Below are positions 46,611 to 57,573 of a DNA stretch of 64,000 nucleotides, piece by piece. Position numbers and translations under genes: made by a program. This DNA is from Arenibacter sp. F26102. Its GTDB lineage: Bacteria; Bacteroidota; Bacteroidia; Flavobacteriales; Flavobacteriaceae. The stretch covers positions 1 through 64,000 of the forward strand of contig NZ_JALKBC010000021.1 in the NCBI RefSeq assembly GCF_023015865.1, read 5' to 3'. Every line of letters begins with the position of its first letter. Position 1 is the stretch's first letter. The notes below the pieces were generated by a model. It had not been told where the DNA came from. It ran no database searches and saw nothing but the letters and a program-made list of their open reading frames with translations.

Positions 46611-47513
46611 TTATTCCGCAGTGCCAGCCCCCTTCATCCCCAGTCCAAAAGCCTTCCAAATTTTTTTAATGGCAATAACAGCCAATAAACAAAGAAAACC
46701 GATAACGAGACCGGCAATAAATTCGCCCAAAATAGCTGGAATGTCAATAAGCCAATGATGTAGCCATTCAAGGTTATGCACAAAAATGCCCCCGGCCACC
46801 AACACCAATGCAATGGTACCGATAACTGATAGACTTTTTATTACCCACGGCAGCGCCCCTACCAGAAACCTGCCAACATAATCCGATATACTGTGCTTCT
46901 TACCATTGAGCTCAATAAGTCTAAGACCAAAGTCGTCCATCCTAACGATCAGCGCCACTATTCCGTAAACCCCTGCCGTTGCTATAAGGGCTATAATGGA
47001 GACTACCGTTACCTGGGTCCAAATGGGTTCTTGAACTACGGTTCCTAAGGCTATGATGACTATTTCAATGGAGAGAATAAAATCGGTTATAATGGCCGAC
47101 TTAATTTTTTCCTTTTCCAAAAGCAGGATTTCATTTTTAGTTAAATAGGTTTTTACTTTCTCTGCTTTTGGATGTTTGTGGGGTACTAAAAATTCGTAAA
47201 TCTTCTCTGCCCCTTCATACGCCAGATAAAGTCCGCCCAATAGCAAGATTACGGTGACCGCCACAGGCAAAAAGGCACTGAGCAGAAAAGCAATGGGAAG
47301 AATGATCAACTTGTTCAGGATAGACCCTTTTGTAATGGCCCACAACACTGGAATTTCACGTGAGGATACAAAACCAGAAGCTTTTTCAGCATTTACCGCC
47401 AGATCATCCCCCAAAATGCCGGCCGTTTTCTTACCTGCAATTTTAGTCATTGCCCCTACGTCATCCATTAAACTGGCAATATCGTCCAGCAAAGCAAAAA
47501 ATCCTGATGCCAT
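46611..47513 (-). CDS. DUF808 (YedI-like) membrane protein
   Basis: A 300-residue inner-membrane protein. MASGFFALLDDIASLMDDVG followed by TKIAGKKTAGILGDDLAVNA is the signature of DUF808, whose E. coli member is YedI. Several hydrophobic helices follow (VAVTVILLLGGLYLAYEGAE and others). Function is not established. It converges with lacI, 114 bp away, and stands alone. Confidence 0.92.
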   Translation of the reverse strand: MASGFFALLDDIASLMDDVGAMTKIAGKKTAGILGDDLAVNAEKASGFVSSREIPVLWAITKGSILNKLIILPIAFLLSAFLPVAVTVILLLGGLYLAYEGAEKIYEFLVPHKHPKAEKVKTYLTKNEILLLEKEKIKSAIITDFILSIEIVIIALGTVVQEPIWTQVTVVSIIALIATAGVYGIVALIVRMDDFGLRLIELNGKKHSISDYVGRFLVGALPWVIKSLSVIGTIALVLVAGGIFVHNLEWLHHWLIDIPAILGEFIAGLVIGFLCLLAVIAIKKIWKAFGLGMKGAGTAE

Positions 47514-47817
47514 ATAACTACACTTCCTTTATTAATTTATATTGTTTTTTCTTCTATTATTTTCTTCACTCCCAGGCTACCGCTCCATGTCCGCAAATAT
47601 ATTTTATAATTCCTTTATTTACTTACTACTTACAATAATAGGTCCTTTTCCTAAAAAACAAAGGCTTAAAAAATTCCAATATTGCCCCAATACAACTTTA
47701 GCCACTAACCCAACCTCACAATTATGGACCAATATATTTGTACTAATTCCCTTTAACCGTATATTTTATTTAATAAGTTAGTATAAGTATCGTAAAAGTG
47801 CATTTCCTAATCCAGTA

Positions 47818-50800
47818 ATGATGATCTTTGGTGTAAGAACTATGAAAATAACCAAGTCAAAATATCGATTTTTAAGGGGGACCGCCAAAGTTGTTTTGGT
47901 GCTTGCACTGCTATTTATCGTTTTGGTACTTTTCGTTAGAAGCCCTTGGGGACAAAATATAATTGTTTCCAAAGTCACTTCTTATGTTGCCAATAAGACC
48001 AACACCAAAGTTGAAATAGACCGACTTTTTATTACTTTTTCAGGGAATGCCTTTTTGGAAGGCCTGTATCTGGAGGACCAGAAAGGTGATACTTTGTTGT
48101 TTTCAAAAAGCTTGGAAGCCAATATACCTCTTTCTCCCTTGTTGTTCGGCAACGAACTAAACCTTAAGTCCGTGGAATGGGATGGTCTAAAGGCACATAT
48201 AACTAGGAGCGGAGATTCTGGCAAATTCAATTTTGATTTTTTATTGGAAGCCTTGGCCACCAATGACACAACTCCCCCTTCCCCGGAAGTAGAACCTATG
48301 AAAATTAATGTTGGATCGCTTAATTTATCCAACTTTAAAATTAATTACAATGATGCGTACTCTGGCGTGGAAGGAGGTCTTGTTTTGGGGCAATTATATT
48401 TAAATTCCAATACCATAGACTTGGAGACCATGCTCTTCAACCTGGAGGATCTTGAGCTTTCGGATACGAACATCAATTACAATCAGACCAGGCCTTTTGT
48501 TCCTGATGATAACACACAAACACCGCTGCCTTTTTTAGTAGTCAATAATCTTAAACTGAAAAATGTGCGGGCCAATTATAGTTCCATCCCAGAAGGTGTG
48601 CTGGCCAAGGCATACATAGGCGATTTTGTTTTGGAACTTCCCAAGGCCGATTTAAGCAGGAAAGAACTGGAAATTGGGTTGCTATCCCTTAAAGATTCGG
48701 ACATTTCCTTAAATTTTCAGAAAAGGGAACTTACCCCTAAGGACACTACCGGTAATACTGCAGAATATGTTGAATTTTCCTGGCCACAACTTTTTATAGT
48801 GGCAGATAACATCGTCCTCAATAATAATTCTGTCCAATACCGTTCTGCTAATAATGCAACAACAGAAGGTCAGTTTAATCCCAACGATATTTTCCTTTCA
48901 AAACTAAATTTAGAATCCAATGACCTCAACTACCAACCTAAAAATGGCAGCTTGAAGATAGATCATTTATCATTTGTTGACAAAAGTGGCTTTCAGTTAC
49001 AAAGTCTAGGTTTCGAAGCCAAACTGGACGATAGCTCAGCATCGCTCACTGGATTAGAATTAAAGACCAATTCCAGTTGGTTAAGGGCCGACATAAAAAT
49101 GAATTATCAATCCTTAAACCAATTGATCTATTCCCCTGGGAAAACCAAAATGGACCTACAAATGTCCAGCTTACATCTCGCTCTGCAAGATGCCCTATTT
49201 TTTCAACCTAATTTAAACAAGAACGAATATTTTTCTGCCGCCCTGCAGCATCCATTTACAGGGAAATTAGATGCCACAGGGATACTTGAAGATATTGATA
49301 TCCATAATCTACAATTCTTCTGGGGCAGCAGTTCCTTGATAGCTGAAGGAACCGTATCCAACCTTATGGAAACGGATTCGCTAACCTTTGATTTCCCTAA
49401 CCTAAATGTAACTACCATCCGAGAGGATTTGCAACAATTTGTTTCGGAAAAGGATTTGAACATTGAAATTCCCCAGACCATTTTTTTACAGGCCAAAACC
49501 TACGGTAATCCAAATAATATCTCGGGGGAAGCCTTTTTGAAAATACCGGAAGGCACTGCCAAACTTAATGGTAACTATTCCAGCACAGACAAAATCAACT
49601 TCGACGGAAATCTTAAAGTGGATAGCCTGCAACTAGGTAAGTTGTTAAGAAATGAGCAGTTGGGACTCATGACCTTTAATATCAAAGCTTCTGGTAATGG
49701 TAATAGTTTTAATACTCTAAATGCTGTTTTCGAATCCGATTTTACTCAATTGGAACTTAAAAAATATGACTTTTCAAATCTTGAGTTAAAAGGAAAAATC
49801 GAAAATGGGAAAGGTGATATTGACCTGAACTTTAAGGATAAGAACCTTAATTTCAAATCGAACACGGCTTTGGTTTTGGATTCCATCTCTTCAAAAATAA
49901 GGCTAAACCTAAATGTTATTGGAGCCGACCTACTAGCACTCGGTATCACTAAGGCAAATATCAAGGCCGGGCTGGACTTGGAAGCCGATTTTGACGGGAA
50001 CATGAACAACTATGGATTGAATGTACAGATAAACAATGGTGTAGCAGTTTATGATGGTCAGCAGTACCAAATGGGCCTCATGAAAATAGAATCCAAAATA
50101 GACACCCTTAGCACCGAAGTTAATATCAAGAGTGATTTTCTGAACGGCGGACTAAAATCGAACAGCTCCCCTACGGGAATCAATACCGCTCTGACGAAAC
50201 AATTCAAAAGTTACTTTGAGGACACTATAAAAGAACCCTCCCCTTCTGATTCAGTTAAACTTGAAATGAATCTAAATATACATCCAAATGCCCTTATTAC
50301 CGAAGTATTTCTAAGGGATTTGGAGCAGATGGATTCCATTATTGTCAAAGCCAATTTTGATGCGGCCACCAAAAATATTAATGCCAAATTAATGGTTCCC
50401 TCAGCTAAGTATAAGGGAATTACACTGGACAGTATGAATCTCTCGGCAATTGGCGATTCCTCCAACTTAAATTTCACCGCTGGTATTATAAACCTCATTT
50501 CGGATCCGGTTCATATTAAAAGGACATATTTAGAGGGCTCCCTTAAAAACAAGGAATTGTTATTGAATTTCAGTTCATGGGACGAAAAGGAAAAAGTAGT
50601 GTTTATCGCCTCAAAAATGATTATCGCCAGGGATACTACCTTGCTACATATAAATCCGGACGGACTCTTATTCAACAAAAAGGAATGGATTATGCCCGAA
50701 GATAACCAGATAACCTTCGCCCCTGACCACCTTGGTTTTAAGAATGTAAATTTGACTAGAAATTCCCAGCAACTGAGCTTGAGCAATTCGGCCTCCGATT

Positions 50801-52830
50801 CTGAAGAAGAACATCTCGCCATAAACTTCGACCAATTTAGGTTACAAACCTTTCTAAGCCTGTTCAACCCAGATTCCCCCTTGGCCTCTGGCTTGGTAAA
50901 TGGAAATCTGATTGTGGAAAATCCATATGGGGCAACAGGAATTGTAGCCGATTATAAAATTAGCGATTTAGAGATAATGCAACACCCCATTGGTAATTTG
51001 TCCTTAAAGGCCACTTCCAAAACCAGTGATACCTATGATTTTAATCTAGCCCTTAAAGGTGCAGGGTCGGACTTAGATTTAAAAGGGGACTATGCCGCTG
51101 CAGAAACTGGGGCCAAACTGAACCTTGATCTGGACCTAAACAGAATAGACCTAAAGGTTATTGAAGATTTTTCATTTGGGACCTTGAAAGATACACATGG
51201 TTTTCTTTCCGGGAAAATAGATGTTTCGGGTACCACCACATCCCCGGTTTATACAGGAACCATCAACTTTAATGACACCGATTTTAATGTCGCCAGCTTG
51301 AATTCTGTCTTTAAAATATCGGATGAAACATTAAAGATTGATACGGACGGAGTGTATATGGATAATTTTCAGATTACCGATGCCAATGGCAGCTATTTTA
51401 AATTGAATGGTTCTATTGGTACCAAAGAATTGTTGAACCCAAAATTAGACCTTAGCCTCAATGCCAAACAATTTCAGTTCCTGAACTCCACAGAGAAAGA
51501 CAATGAATTATTCTATGGAAAAGCCAGTATTGATATTGACCTTTCTGTAAAGGGCAATTTGAAACTACCCATAATAGACGGAAAACTCCGTGTGCGCGAA
51601 GGTACCGAAGTGACTTATGTTGTCCCAGAATCCCAGTTGGATGTTGAAGAACGTGAGGGTGTGGTCATTTTTGTAAACCGTGAAAATCCCAATGCCATAC
51701 TTACTAGAAATGACAATGAAGAAACGCCAGCCTTCTTTAGTGGCTTGGATGTCAAAGCCATCCTGGAGATAGCCGAAGATTCCAAATTTAATATTATTAT
51801 AGATAAACGTACAGGAGATAACCTTCGCGTTTCTGGGGATGCCTCCCTTAATCTTAATGTAGAGCCCAACGGAAGGATGCAGCTTACAGGGCGATACGAA
51901 CTAAACTCCGGGCATTACGAGACCAATCTGTACAACCTAGTGAAACGAAGGTTCCTGATAAATCCTAACAGCACCATAACTTGGCAGGGAGACCCCACCA
52001 ATGCCAAGTTGGACGTTACCGCAACCTATACAGTGGAAACTTCAGCGGCCCCTCTAATGTCGTCCGTGGTTTCCAGTGAGGATAATAGCCTAACCGGCAA
52101 ATACCGACAGGTCCTACCATTTTTGGTTTATCTTAATGTAGATGGGGAACTGTTGGAGCCAAAATTGTCGTTTGGACTGGATATGCCAGAGGACGAACAG
52201 GGATCATTGGGTGGTGCCGTCTATGGAAGGGTACAACAATTGAACCAACAAGAGGCTGAGCTTAACAAACAGGTATTTTCCTTGTTGGCACTTAATCGTT
52301 TTTATCCTGATACCGGAAGCGACGGAAGCATTGGTGGTACTTCGGCCATTGCAAGGGACAATGTAAACAAAGTATTATCAGGGGAACTGAACGCATTTTC
52401 GGACAGGGTTTTTGGGCAATCCGGGTTCGAGGTGGATTTTGATTTGGACAGCTTTACCGATTATCAGGGCGAGAGTCCCCAAGACCGGACCCAACTGAAC
52501 ATCAACGCCAAGAAAAAATTGTTCAACGACCGCTTGATCGTAACTGCAGGTAGTGCCGTTGATGTTGAAGGCAGCGCACAGCCAGGGCAAGAGGAAACCC
52601 CAATAATCGGTAACGTAAGCCTAGAATACCTACTTACCAAAGATGGTCGTTATAGACTAAGGGGGTTTAGAAAGAACGAATATGAAAACATCATAGACGG
52701 ACAATTGATCGTAACTGGGGTAGCCTTGATCTTCAACAGGGAATTTAATAGATTTAGTCAATTGTTCAATCCTTTAAAGGAAGTCGAATCAGCTGAAGAA
52801 AAAGACAAAGAAATTCAAAAAAAAGAATAA
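47818..52830 (+). CDS. tamB: TamB-like translocation and assembly module protein
   Basis: A giant envelope protein of 1670 residues, anchored by one N-terminal transmembrane helix (VVLVLALLFIVLVLFV). The AsmA-like N-terminal part (SYVANKTNTKVEIDRLFITF) is followed by a long repetitive beta-taco groove and the C-terminal TamB domain (about 1250-1640; GRYELNSGHYETNLYNLVKR). The groove is thought to carry phospholipids between membranes, and TamB acts with a TamA-type barrel in outer-membrane assembly. The next gene, 7 bp away, is that barrel. A second ATG at 47842 (MKITKSKYR) is an equally good start, as the eight preceding residues are not typical. Confidence 0.92.
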   Translation: MMIFGVRTMKITKSKYRFLRGTAKVVLVLALLFIVLVLFVRSPWGQNIIVSKVTSYVANKTNTKVEIDRLFITFSGNAFLEGLYLEDQKGDTLLFSKSLEANIPLSPLLFGNELNLKSVEWDGLKAHITRSGDSGKFNFDFLLEALATNDTTPPSPEVEPMKINVGSLNLSNFKINYNDAYSGVEGGLVLGQLYLNSNTIDLETMLFNLEDLELSDTNINYNQTRPFVPDDNTQTPLPFLVVNNLKLKNVRANYSSIPEGVLAKAYIGDFVLELPKADLSRKELEIGLLSLKDSDISLNFQKRELTPKDTTGNTAEYVEFSWPQLFIVADNIVLNNNSVQYRSANNATTEGQFNPNDIFLSKLNLESNDLNYQPKNGSLKIDHLSFVDKSGFQLQSLGFEAKLDDSSASLTGLELKTNSSWLRADIKMNYQSLNQLIYSPGKTKMDLQMSSLHLALQDALFFQPNLNKNEYFSAALQHPFTGKLDATGILEDIDIHNLQFFWGSSSLIAEGTVSNLMETDSLTFDFPNLNVTTIREDLQQFVSEKDLNIEIPQTIFLQAKTYGNPNNISGEAFLKIPEGTAKLNGNYSSTDKINFDGNLKVDSLQLGKLLRNEQLGLMTFNIKASGNGNSFNTLNAVFESDFTQLELKKYDFSNLELKGKIENGKGDIDLNFKDKNLNFKSNTALVLDSISSKIRLNLNVIGADLLALGITKANIKAGLDLEADFDGNMNNYGLNVQINNGVAVYDGQQYQMGLMKIESKIDTLSTEVNIKSDFLNGGLKSNSSPTGINTALTKQFKSYFEDTIKEPSPSDSVKLEMNLNIHPNALITEVFLRDLEQMDSIIVKANFDAATKNINAKLMVPSAKYKGITLDSMNLSAIGDSSNLNFTAGIINLISDPVHIKRTYLEGSLKNKELLLNFSSWDEKEKVVFIASKMIIARDTTLLHINPDGLLFNKKEWIMPEDNQITFAPDHLGFKNVNLTRNSQQLSLSNSASDSEEEHLAINFDQFRLQTFLSLFNPDSPLASGLVNGNLIVENPYGATGIVADYKISDLEIMQHPIGNLSLKATSKTSDTYDFNLALKGAGSDLDLKGDYAAAETGAKLNLDLDLNRIDLKVIEDFSFGTLKDTHGFLSGKIDVSGTTTSPVYTGTINFNDTDFNVASLNSVFKISDETLKIDTDGVYMDNFQITDANGSYFKLNGSIGTKELLNPKLDLSLNAKQFQFLNSTEKDNELFYGKASIDIDLSVKGNLKLPIIDGKLRVREGTEVTYVVPESQLDVEEREGVVIFVNRENPNAILTRNDNEETPAFFSGLDVKAILEIAEDSKFNIIIDKRTGDNLRVSGDASLNLNVEPNGRMQLTGRYELNSGHYETNLYNLVKRRFLINPNSTITWQGDPTNAKLDVTATYTVETSAAPLMSSVVSSEDNSLTGKYRQVLPFLVYLNVDGELLEPKLSFGLDMPEDEQGSLGGAVYGRVQQLNQQEAELNKQVFSLLALNRFYPDTGSDGSIGGTSAIARDNVNKVLSGELNAFSDRVFGQSGFEVDFDLDSFTDYQGESPQDRTQLNINAKKKLFNDRLIVTAGSAVDVEGSAQPGQEETPIIGNVSLEYLLTKDGRYRLRGFRKNEYENIIDGQLIVTGVALIFNREFNRFSQLFNPLKEVESAEEKDKEIQKKE

Positions 52831-52837
52831 AAGTTTG

Positions 52838-55150
52838 ATGGCAGCAAAAACATATCGGACTATTTTAACCCTGCTAATTCTAGTAGGTATCTATTCCTGC
52901 AGTGTTGGGAAATACATCCCTGAGGGCGAAGCTCTATATACTGGTTCAAAGATTGATGTTGCGTTTGACAAAGAAGTAAAGAACCAAAAAAAGGTAACGC
53001 AAGAATTGCGCACTATAGTGGCCCCTGAGCCCAATTCCCAATTTTTGGGGATTAGACCGGGCCTGTATTTCCATTACAAAGCACAAAAGAAAAGACCCGG
53101 TTTTATAAATCGTTGGCTCAATAAAAAAATTGGGGAAGAACCAGTTTATCTTTCCGATGTAAATCCGCAGCGGGTAAAACAACTTATGCTGAACAGACTG
53201 GACAATCGCGGGTTTTTCTATAGCCAGGTATCCTCTGAAATAGACAGCACACAAAAACACGCTGCCATTAAGTACAACTTAACATTGCCAAAGCCCTACA
53301 CTCTGGAAAAATTTGAGTTGGAAAAAGACTCGCTGCCCATCTATGCCGAAATTGAAAAAGCCTTGGAAGAAACAAAAATTAAGCTTGGAGACCGATTTGA
53401 TCTGGAACTGATGAAATTTGAAAGGGAACGCATAGATCATGAACTTAAACAAAGGGGATATTACAATTTTAATCCCGATTTTTTGATTTTTGAGGCCGAT
53501 ACCAATCGTTATGACAACAAAAGGTACGACCTCTTTCTACGGTTGAAAAGAAACCTCCCAAAAAAAACGGTGATTCCCTATACCATTGATTCCATTTCTG
53601 TTTACCCCAACTTCTCCATCGACACGGAAAAGGAGGTCGACACCAATACAACAGTAGTCAACGGCATTAATTTTATTCAAGAAAAGGAATTCTTTAAACC
53701 TAAGAAAATGGAACCCTATATATTGTTCGGGGTAGATCAGAAATATAATTCGGAAACGGCCAGGTTAACCAGTAATAGACTTTCGGCCTTGGGAAACTAC
53801 AAGTATGTAAATATCCGGTTCAATGAAAGGGACACTTCTAAAGTAGATAGTACTGCTTCCTTATACGCCGATATTTTACTTTCCCCACTTACCAAAAGGT
53901 CTGTACGGGCGCAACTACAGGCAGTAACCAAATCGAACGGTTTTGCTGGGCCGGGAATATCTCTCACCTATAACAACAGAAACCTTTTTAAAGGAGGGGA
54001 AACCTTGAGCATAACGGGTAATTTCGCCTATGAAACCCAGCTTTCTGGAGGTAAAGGCACTGGCCTCAGTAGTATAGCGGGTGGACTCAAAACCGATTTG
54101 ATCATCCCTAGACTAGTTCCCTTTTCCCCTGAACAATTTAAATACGCGGTACCCAAGACCAAAATTAGCTTAGGAACCGATTTCTTGAAACGCACGAAAC
54201 TTTATACCTTAAACTCGTTCAACGCCACCTTTGGTTATACCTGGAATGCCAATAGATTTGTATACCACGAGCTTAATCCTATCAGCATCAATTACGTAAA
54301 CCTATCAAATACCACAGAAGAATTTACGGCCATTTTGGATAAAAATCCGTTTTTGAAACAAAGTTTCGACCAACAGTTCATCGCTGGATTCAACTATACC
54401 TTTACCTACAACGAACTGGTAGATGTGAATAACAATCACCCCTTCTTCGTTTCCACAAGCCTGGATATAGCCGGTAACACGCTGAACCTTATTGGCGGGT
54501 CCGATAAAACGGTTTTTGGATTGGAATATGCACAATATGCCAAGGCCGATATCGATTTTCGTTATTATATAAAATGGGGCAAGGAACAATCCCTCGTCAG
54601 TAGACTTTATGCGGGATGGGGAATTCCTTACGGCAACTCCTCCACACTGCCATTTGTAAAGCAATTTTTTTCGGGCGGTCCCTATAGTGTAAGGGCATTT
54701 CAAATACGGTCGCTGGGACCTGGAACATTTAGTTCTACAGAAAATGGCACTTCTTCCTTTTTTGATCAATCAGGAAATCTGCGATTGGAAGGCAATTTGG
54801 AATACAGATTCCCCATATGGTCTTACCTAAAGGGCGCCATTTTCGCAGATGCCGGCAACGTATGGTTGACCAATGATATAGAAATTTCGGAAGATGAACC
54901 TGAAGCCAGTAGAGAGTTTAATGAAGAATTGCTCGCCAAAGGGAAATTTGGTTCCGATTGGGCCAAGGAATTGGGTATTGGTCTGGGCTTGGGCCTTAGG
55001 GTAGATATCCAAAGTTTTGTATTGCGTTTCGATTTTGCATCTCCCTTACAGGTTCCATACCTGCCTGAAGGAGATCGTATCAGAATTCCATTTTTTGATG
55101 GCGGCAGCAACAATATCCTCTTCAATTTTGCCATCGGTTATCCCTTTTAA
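52838..55150 (+). CDS. tamL: TamL: lipoprotein TamA/BamA-family outer-membrane barrel
   Basis: A 770-residue outer-membrane protein. The ATG at 52838 is preferred over the adjacent TTG. The signal ends in lipobox VGIYSC, so the protein is lipidated, as in the Bacteroidota TamL variant and unlike proteobacterial TamA. POTRA-like domains fill about 40-340, and the 16-strand barrel follows (GGPYSVRAFQIRSLGPGTF contains the conserved loop-6 region; FADAGNVWL and the end FNFAIGYPF, whose C-terminal Phe is the usual barrel signal). It pairs with TamB in the same operon. Confidence 0.92.
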   Translation: MAAKTYRTILTLLILVGIYSCSVGKYIPEGEALYTGSKIDVAFDKEVKNQKKVTQELRTIVAPEPNSQFLGIRPGLYFHYKAQKKRPGFINRWLNKKIGEEPVYLSDVNPQRVKQLMLNRLDNRGFFYSQVSSEIDSTQKHAAIKYNLTLPKPYTLEKFELEKDSLPIYAEIEKALEETKIKLGDRFDLELMKFERERIDHELKQRGYYNFNPDFLIFEADTNRYDNKRYDLFLRLKRNLPKKTVIPYTIDSISVYPNFSIDTEKEVDTNTTVVNGINFIQEKEFFKPKKMEPYILFGVDQKYNSETARLTSNRLSALGNYKYVNIRFNERDTSKVDSTASLYADILLSPLTKRSVRAQLQAVTKSNGFAGPGISLTYNNRNLFKGGETLSITGNFAYETQLSGGKGTGLSSIAGGLKTDLIIPRLVPFSPEQFKYAVPKTKISLGTDFLKRTKLYTLNSFNATFGYTWNANRFVYHELNPISINYVNLSNTTEEFTAILDKNPFLKQSFDQQFIAGFNYTFTYNELVDVNNNHPFFVSTSLDIAGNTLNLIGGSDKTVFGLEYAQYAKADIDFRYYIKWGKEQSLVSRLYAGWGIPYGNSSTLPFVKQFFSGGPYSVRAFQIRSLGPGTFSSTENGTSSFFDQSGNLRLEGNLEYRFPIWSYLKGAIFADAGNVWLTNDIEISEDEPEASREFNEELLAKGKFGSDWAKELGIGLGLGLRVDIQSFVLRFDFASPLQVPYLPEGDRIRIPFFDGGSNNILFNFAIGYPF

Positions 55151-55334
55151 AAGTTATTAGAATTTAAAAACATCCCTTGTTTTATTAAGAAAATCATAAA
55201 GTTTTGCATCCAAATTAAATGGATCAAAAATGTAATCTTTTGAATTATTGACTAGTGGCATTTAGGTCTAATTTTATTAAAGATAAATTATTAACCCGTC
55301 TGCCTTTTGGTGCAGACCTTAAATAAACAAGACT

Positions 55335-55520
55335 ATGAACAGTGATCAATTAGAAGGAAAATGGAAACAAGTCAAAGGTAAGTTCAAACAGAAGTACGGT
55401 GATCTTACCGATAATGACCTGACTTATTCAGAGGGTAAGTTTGACGAATTCTTAGGCCGATTACAAGAAAAAACCGGAAAAAGAAAAGAACAATTAAAAG
55501 AAGAGATCGATAATATGTAG
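55335..55520 (+). CDS. CsbD-family stress-response protein
   Basis: A 61-residue soluble helical protein. DQLEGKWKQVKGKFKQKYGD and the Lys/Glu-rich remainder match the CsbD family, which is induced by general stress but has no established biochemical role. A strong terminator lies 31 bp past the stop. Confidence 0.93.
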   Translation: MNSDQLEGKWKQVKGKFKQKYGDLTDNDLTYSEGKFDEFLGRLQEKTGKRKEQLKEEIDNM

Positions 55521-55550
55521 CCTCGAGCTCATAAGTTTAAATCTCATTGC

Positions 55551-55586
55551 AACAACCCCCACAGAATTGTGGGGGTTGTTTTTTTA
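55551..55586 (+). terminator. Strong rho-independent terminator after csbD
   Basis: A 13-bp perfect stem (55551-55563 with 55568-55580; AACAACCCCCACA and TGTGGGGGTTGTT) with a GAAT loop is followed by seven Ts. It ends the csbD transcript. Confidence 0.95.
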
Positions 55587-55731
55587 TAGAAAAGATTTAT
55601 TGGACCAAAGCTAAAACTTGGGTCTCGCATTAACCTAGTGCTTATCCAAAAAAGAAAAAATCACTAATTAAGGAGATTTAAGAAATACTTTCACAGGGTT
55701 TAGCCCAATTAAATGGGCATTATATCCTCCG

Positions 55732-55818
55732 TAGCTAAAGCCCTTAGCTATATCCCTGGCGTTGTTGCGGGGATGTCGCCGCGGTCCCTGCCTACTGCAG
55801 GCAAGCCTAACGCTATAT
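55732..55818. repeat. Compact, GC-rich, multiply self-complementary element
   Basis: This stretch stands out from the AT-rich surroundings. TAGCTAA at 55732-55738 pairs with TTAGCTA at 55744-55750 (7 bp). GCGTT near 55759 pairs with AACGC at 55809-55813, and the CCTGC/GCAGG parts near 55787-55802 are also complementary. TATAT(CCCTG)GCGTT and AACGCTATATA form imperfect inverted ends. It could be a short non-autonomous repeat (MITE/REP-like), but only one copy is in this window, so that cannot be shown here. Confidence 0.35.
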
Positions 55819-55874
55819 AAAAGGTTCCAAAGAAAGAAACCCATAGTTCCAATTGGATGGAATTATCGGAGCAA

Positions 55875-56897
55875 TTAAAGCCTGTCCTTGTTGTCCTTGG
55901 CGTATTCCTTTTTATACATCCGGACAACAATCAGAAAAAGACTAATAAGAAGGGGACCAAATATCAGTCCTATAAATCCAAAAATGGGTACACCTACAAT
56001 TACCCCTATTAACGTAATCAAAGGATGCACATTGTCCAATTTTTTAAGAATAAAAAGACGAAATAGATTATCTGTTGCCCCTACTACAATAAAGCCGTAT
56101 AATAGAATACCCCAAGCTTGGAATGTACTGCCTTCTGAGAGCGACAATATAAAAACTGGGACAATGCCCAACAAAGAACCAATAAAAGGAATCATAGAAC
56201 CTATGGTGACAATAACGGCCCAGAAGAAAGGGGAATTAATGCCAAAAATAAGAAATCCTATTAACGAGATAATCCCTTGAGCCAATGCCACTAAGGGAAT
56301 ACCCAAAGCGTTGGAGCGCACCATAGCCCTAACTTCCTCTCCTATTATCTTTAGATTTTCCTTCCCAATAGGAATATATTTAAACAAGGATTCCCGTAGT
56401 TCCCGTCTGTTGGTCAACATATAAAAAAGCATAAAATACATGATGGCAATAGAGATGAACATATTAAAAGTTCCTCCGGCAAATCCTTGTAGGTTGGTGG
56501 AAAGCCAGGAAGAAACAGCACCTGCATCAATTTCGGAAGTTAAGTCATATCCAACTAGGTCTTCCCATTTTGCCAATTGTGATTTCACTGCTCTTATGAC
56601 TTTCTCAGAATTTTGTACGGCATTACCAATTTTTGTGCCCAACATAAACACAATTCCCGAAACAGGTAACAAAATACATACAAAGGATATCACCAACAAT
56701 ACGGTGGCGGCCAGATTGGGGTGCCAACCCTTTTTAACAAGTTTTGCCATGGGTCCCCTTAGAAGCACATAAATGGTAATAGCACCCAAAACTCCGGTAA
56801 AATAGGGAAGAATTGCTTGAAAAATTAACCCGCCAAGCATTAGAATAATCAGTATAATGAACAACTGTCGTATTACATTGGGATCAATATTTTTCAT
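55875..56897 (-). CDS. AI-2E (PerM/UPF0118) family membrane protein
   Basis: A 340-residue inner-membrane protein with about eight helices. GAITIYVLLRGPMAKLVKKG near the first helices, SMIPFIGSLLGIVPVFILSL and PLITLIGVIVGVPIFGFIGL are diagnostic for the AI-2E family. Members include putative autoinducer exporters and sodium/proton antiporters, so the name does not fix a substrate. The gene stands alone. Confidence 0.93.
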   Translation of the reverse strand: MKNIDPNVIRQLFIILIILMLGGLIFQAILPYFTGVLGAITIYVLLRGPMAKLVKKGWHPNLAATVLLVISFVCILLPVSGIVFMLGTKIGNAVQNSEKVIRAVKSQLAKWEDLVGYDLTSEIDAGAVSSWLSTNLQGFAGGTFNMFISIAIMYFMLFYMLTNRRELRESLFKYIPIGKENLKIIGEEVRAMVRSNALGIPLVALAQGIISLIGFLIFGINSPFFWAVIVTIGSMIPFIGSLLGIVPVFILSLSEGSTFQAWGILLYGFIVVGATDNLFRLFILKKLDNVHPLITLIGVIVGVPIFGFIGLIFGPLLISLFLIVVRMYKKEYAKDNKDRL

Positions 56898-57182
56898 AGT
56901 TCATTTGCTGTAGGTTATATTAAAAATCCTGACATCCCTTGTAAATAATTAAAGCCTCAAAACCACCAATATAAGATAAACAATTTTACAAGAAAAAATC
57001 ATGAAGCACACTGTAGGAGGAAGTAAATATAAAAGTCAAAATGGAAATCAGGAAAATATAGTATGGCTGATAACCTCATTGATAAAAAATAGGAAGCCAA
57101 AGTTAAAATAACCCAACCCCCTATGGCCTAGGCCAAATAACGAACTTGGGTCATTCCTTTCCCAATCCACCAAACTATATTT

Positions 57183-57368
<186 letters not shown>

Positions 57369-57573
57369 TTAGAAATTTATGTTTAAATTATCTTTCTGTC
57401 CATCTGATGATGTCATAAATAACTTAATTCTAAACACTTATAAAATTATACACTTGTATTGATGTAATGTAATGCATTAGATAAATTTATTAATGCAATC
57501 CATTGGAATGTAAAAGTGTAGTACGTTTGAGATTCTACTCTACGGTTATGTTCGGTTTAATAAATTACTAATA

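Noticed and set aside
54305-54769. A 154-codon minus-strand frame inside the TamL barrel.
   Set aside because: It is antisense to conserved barrel sequence and shows no domain or start context.
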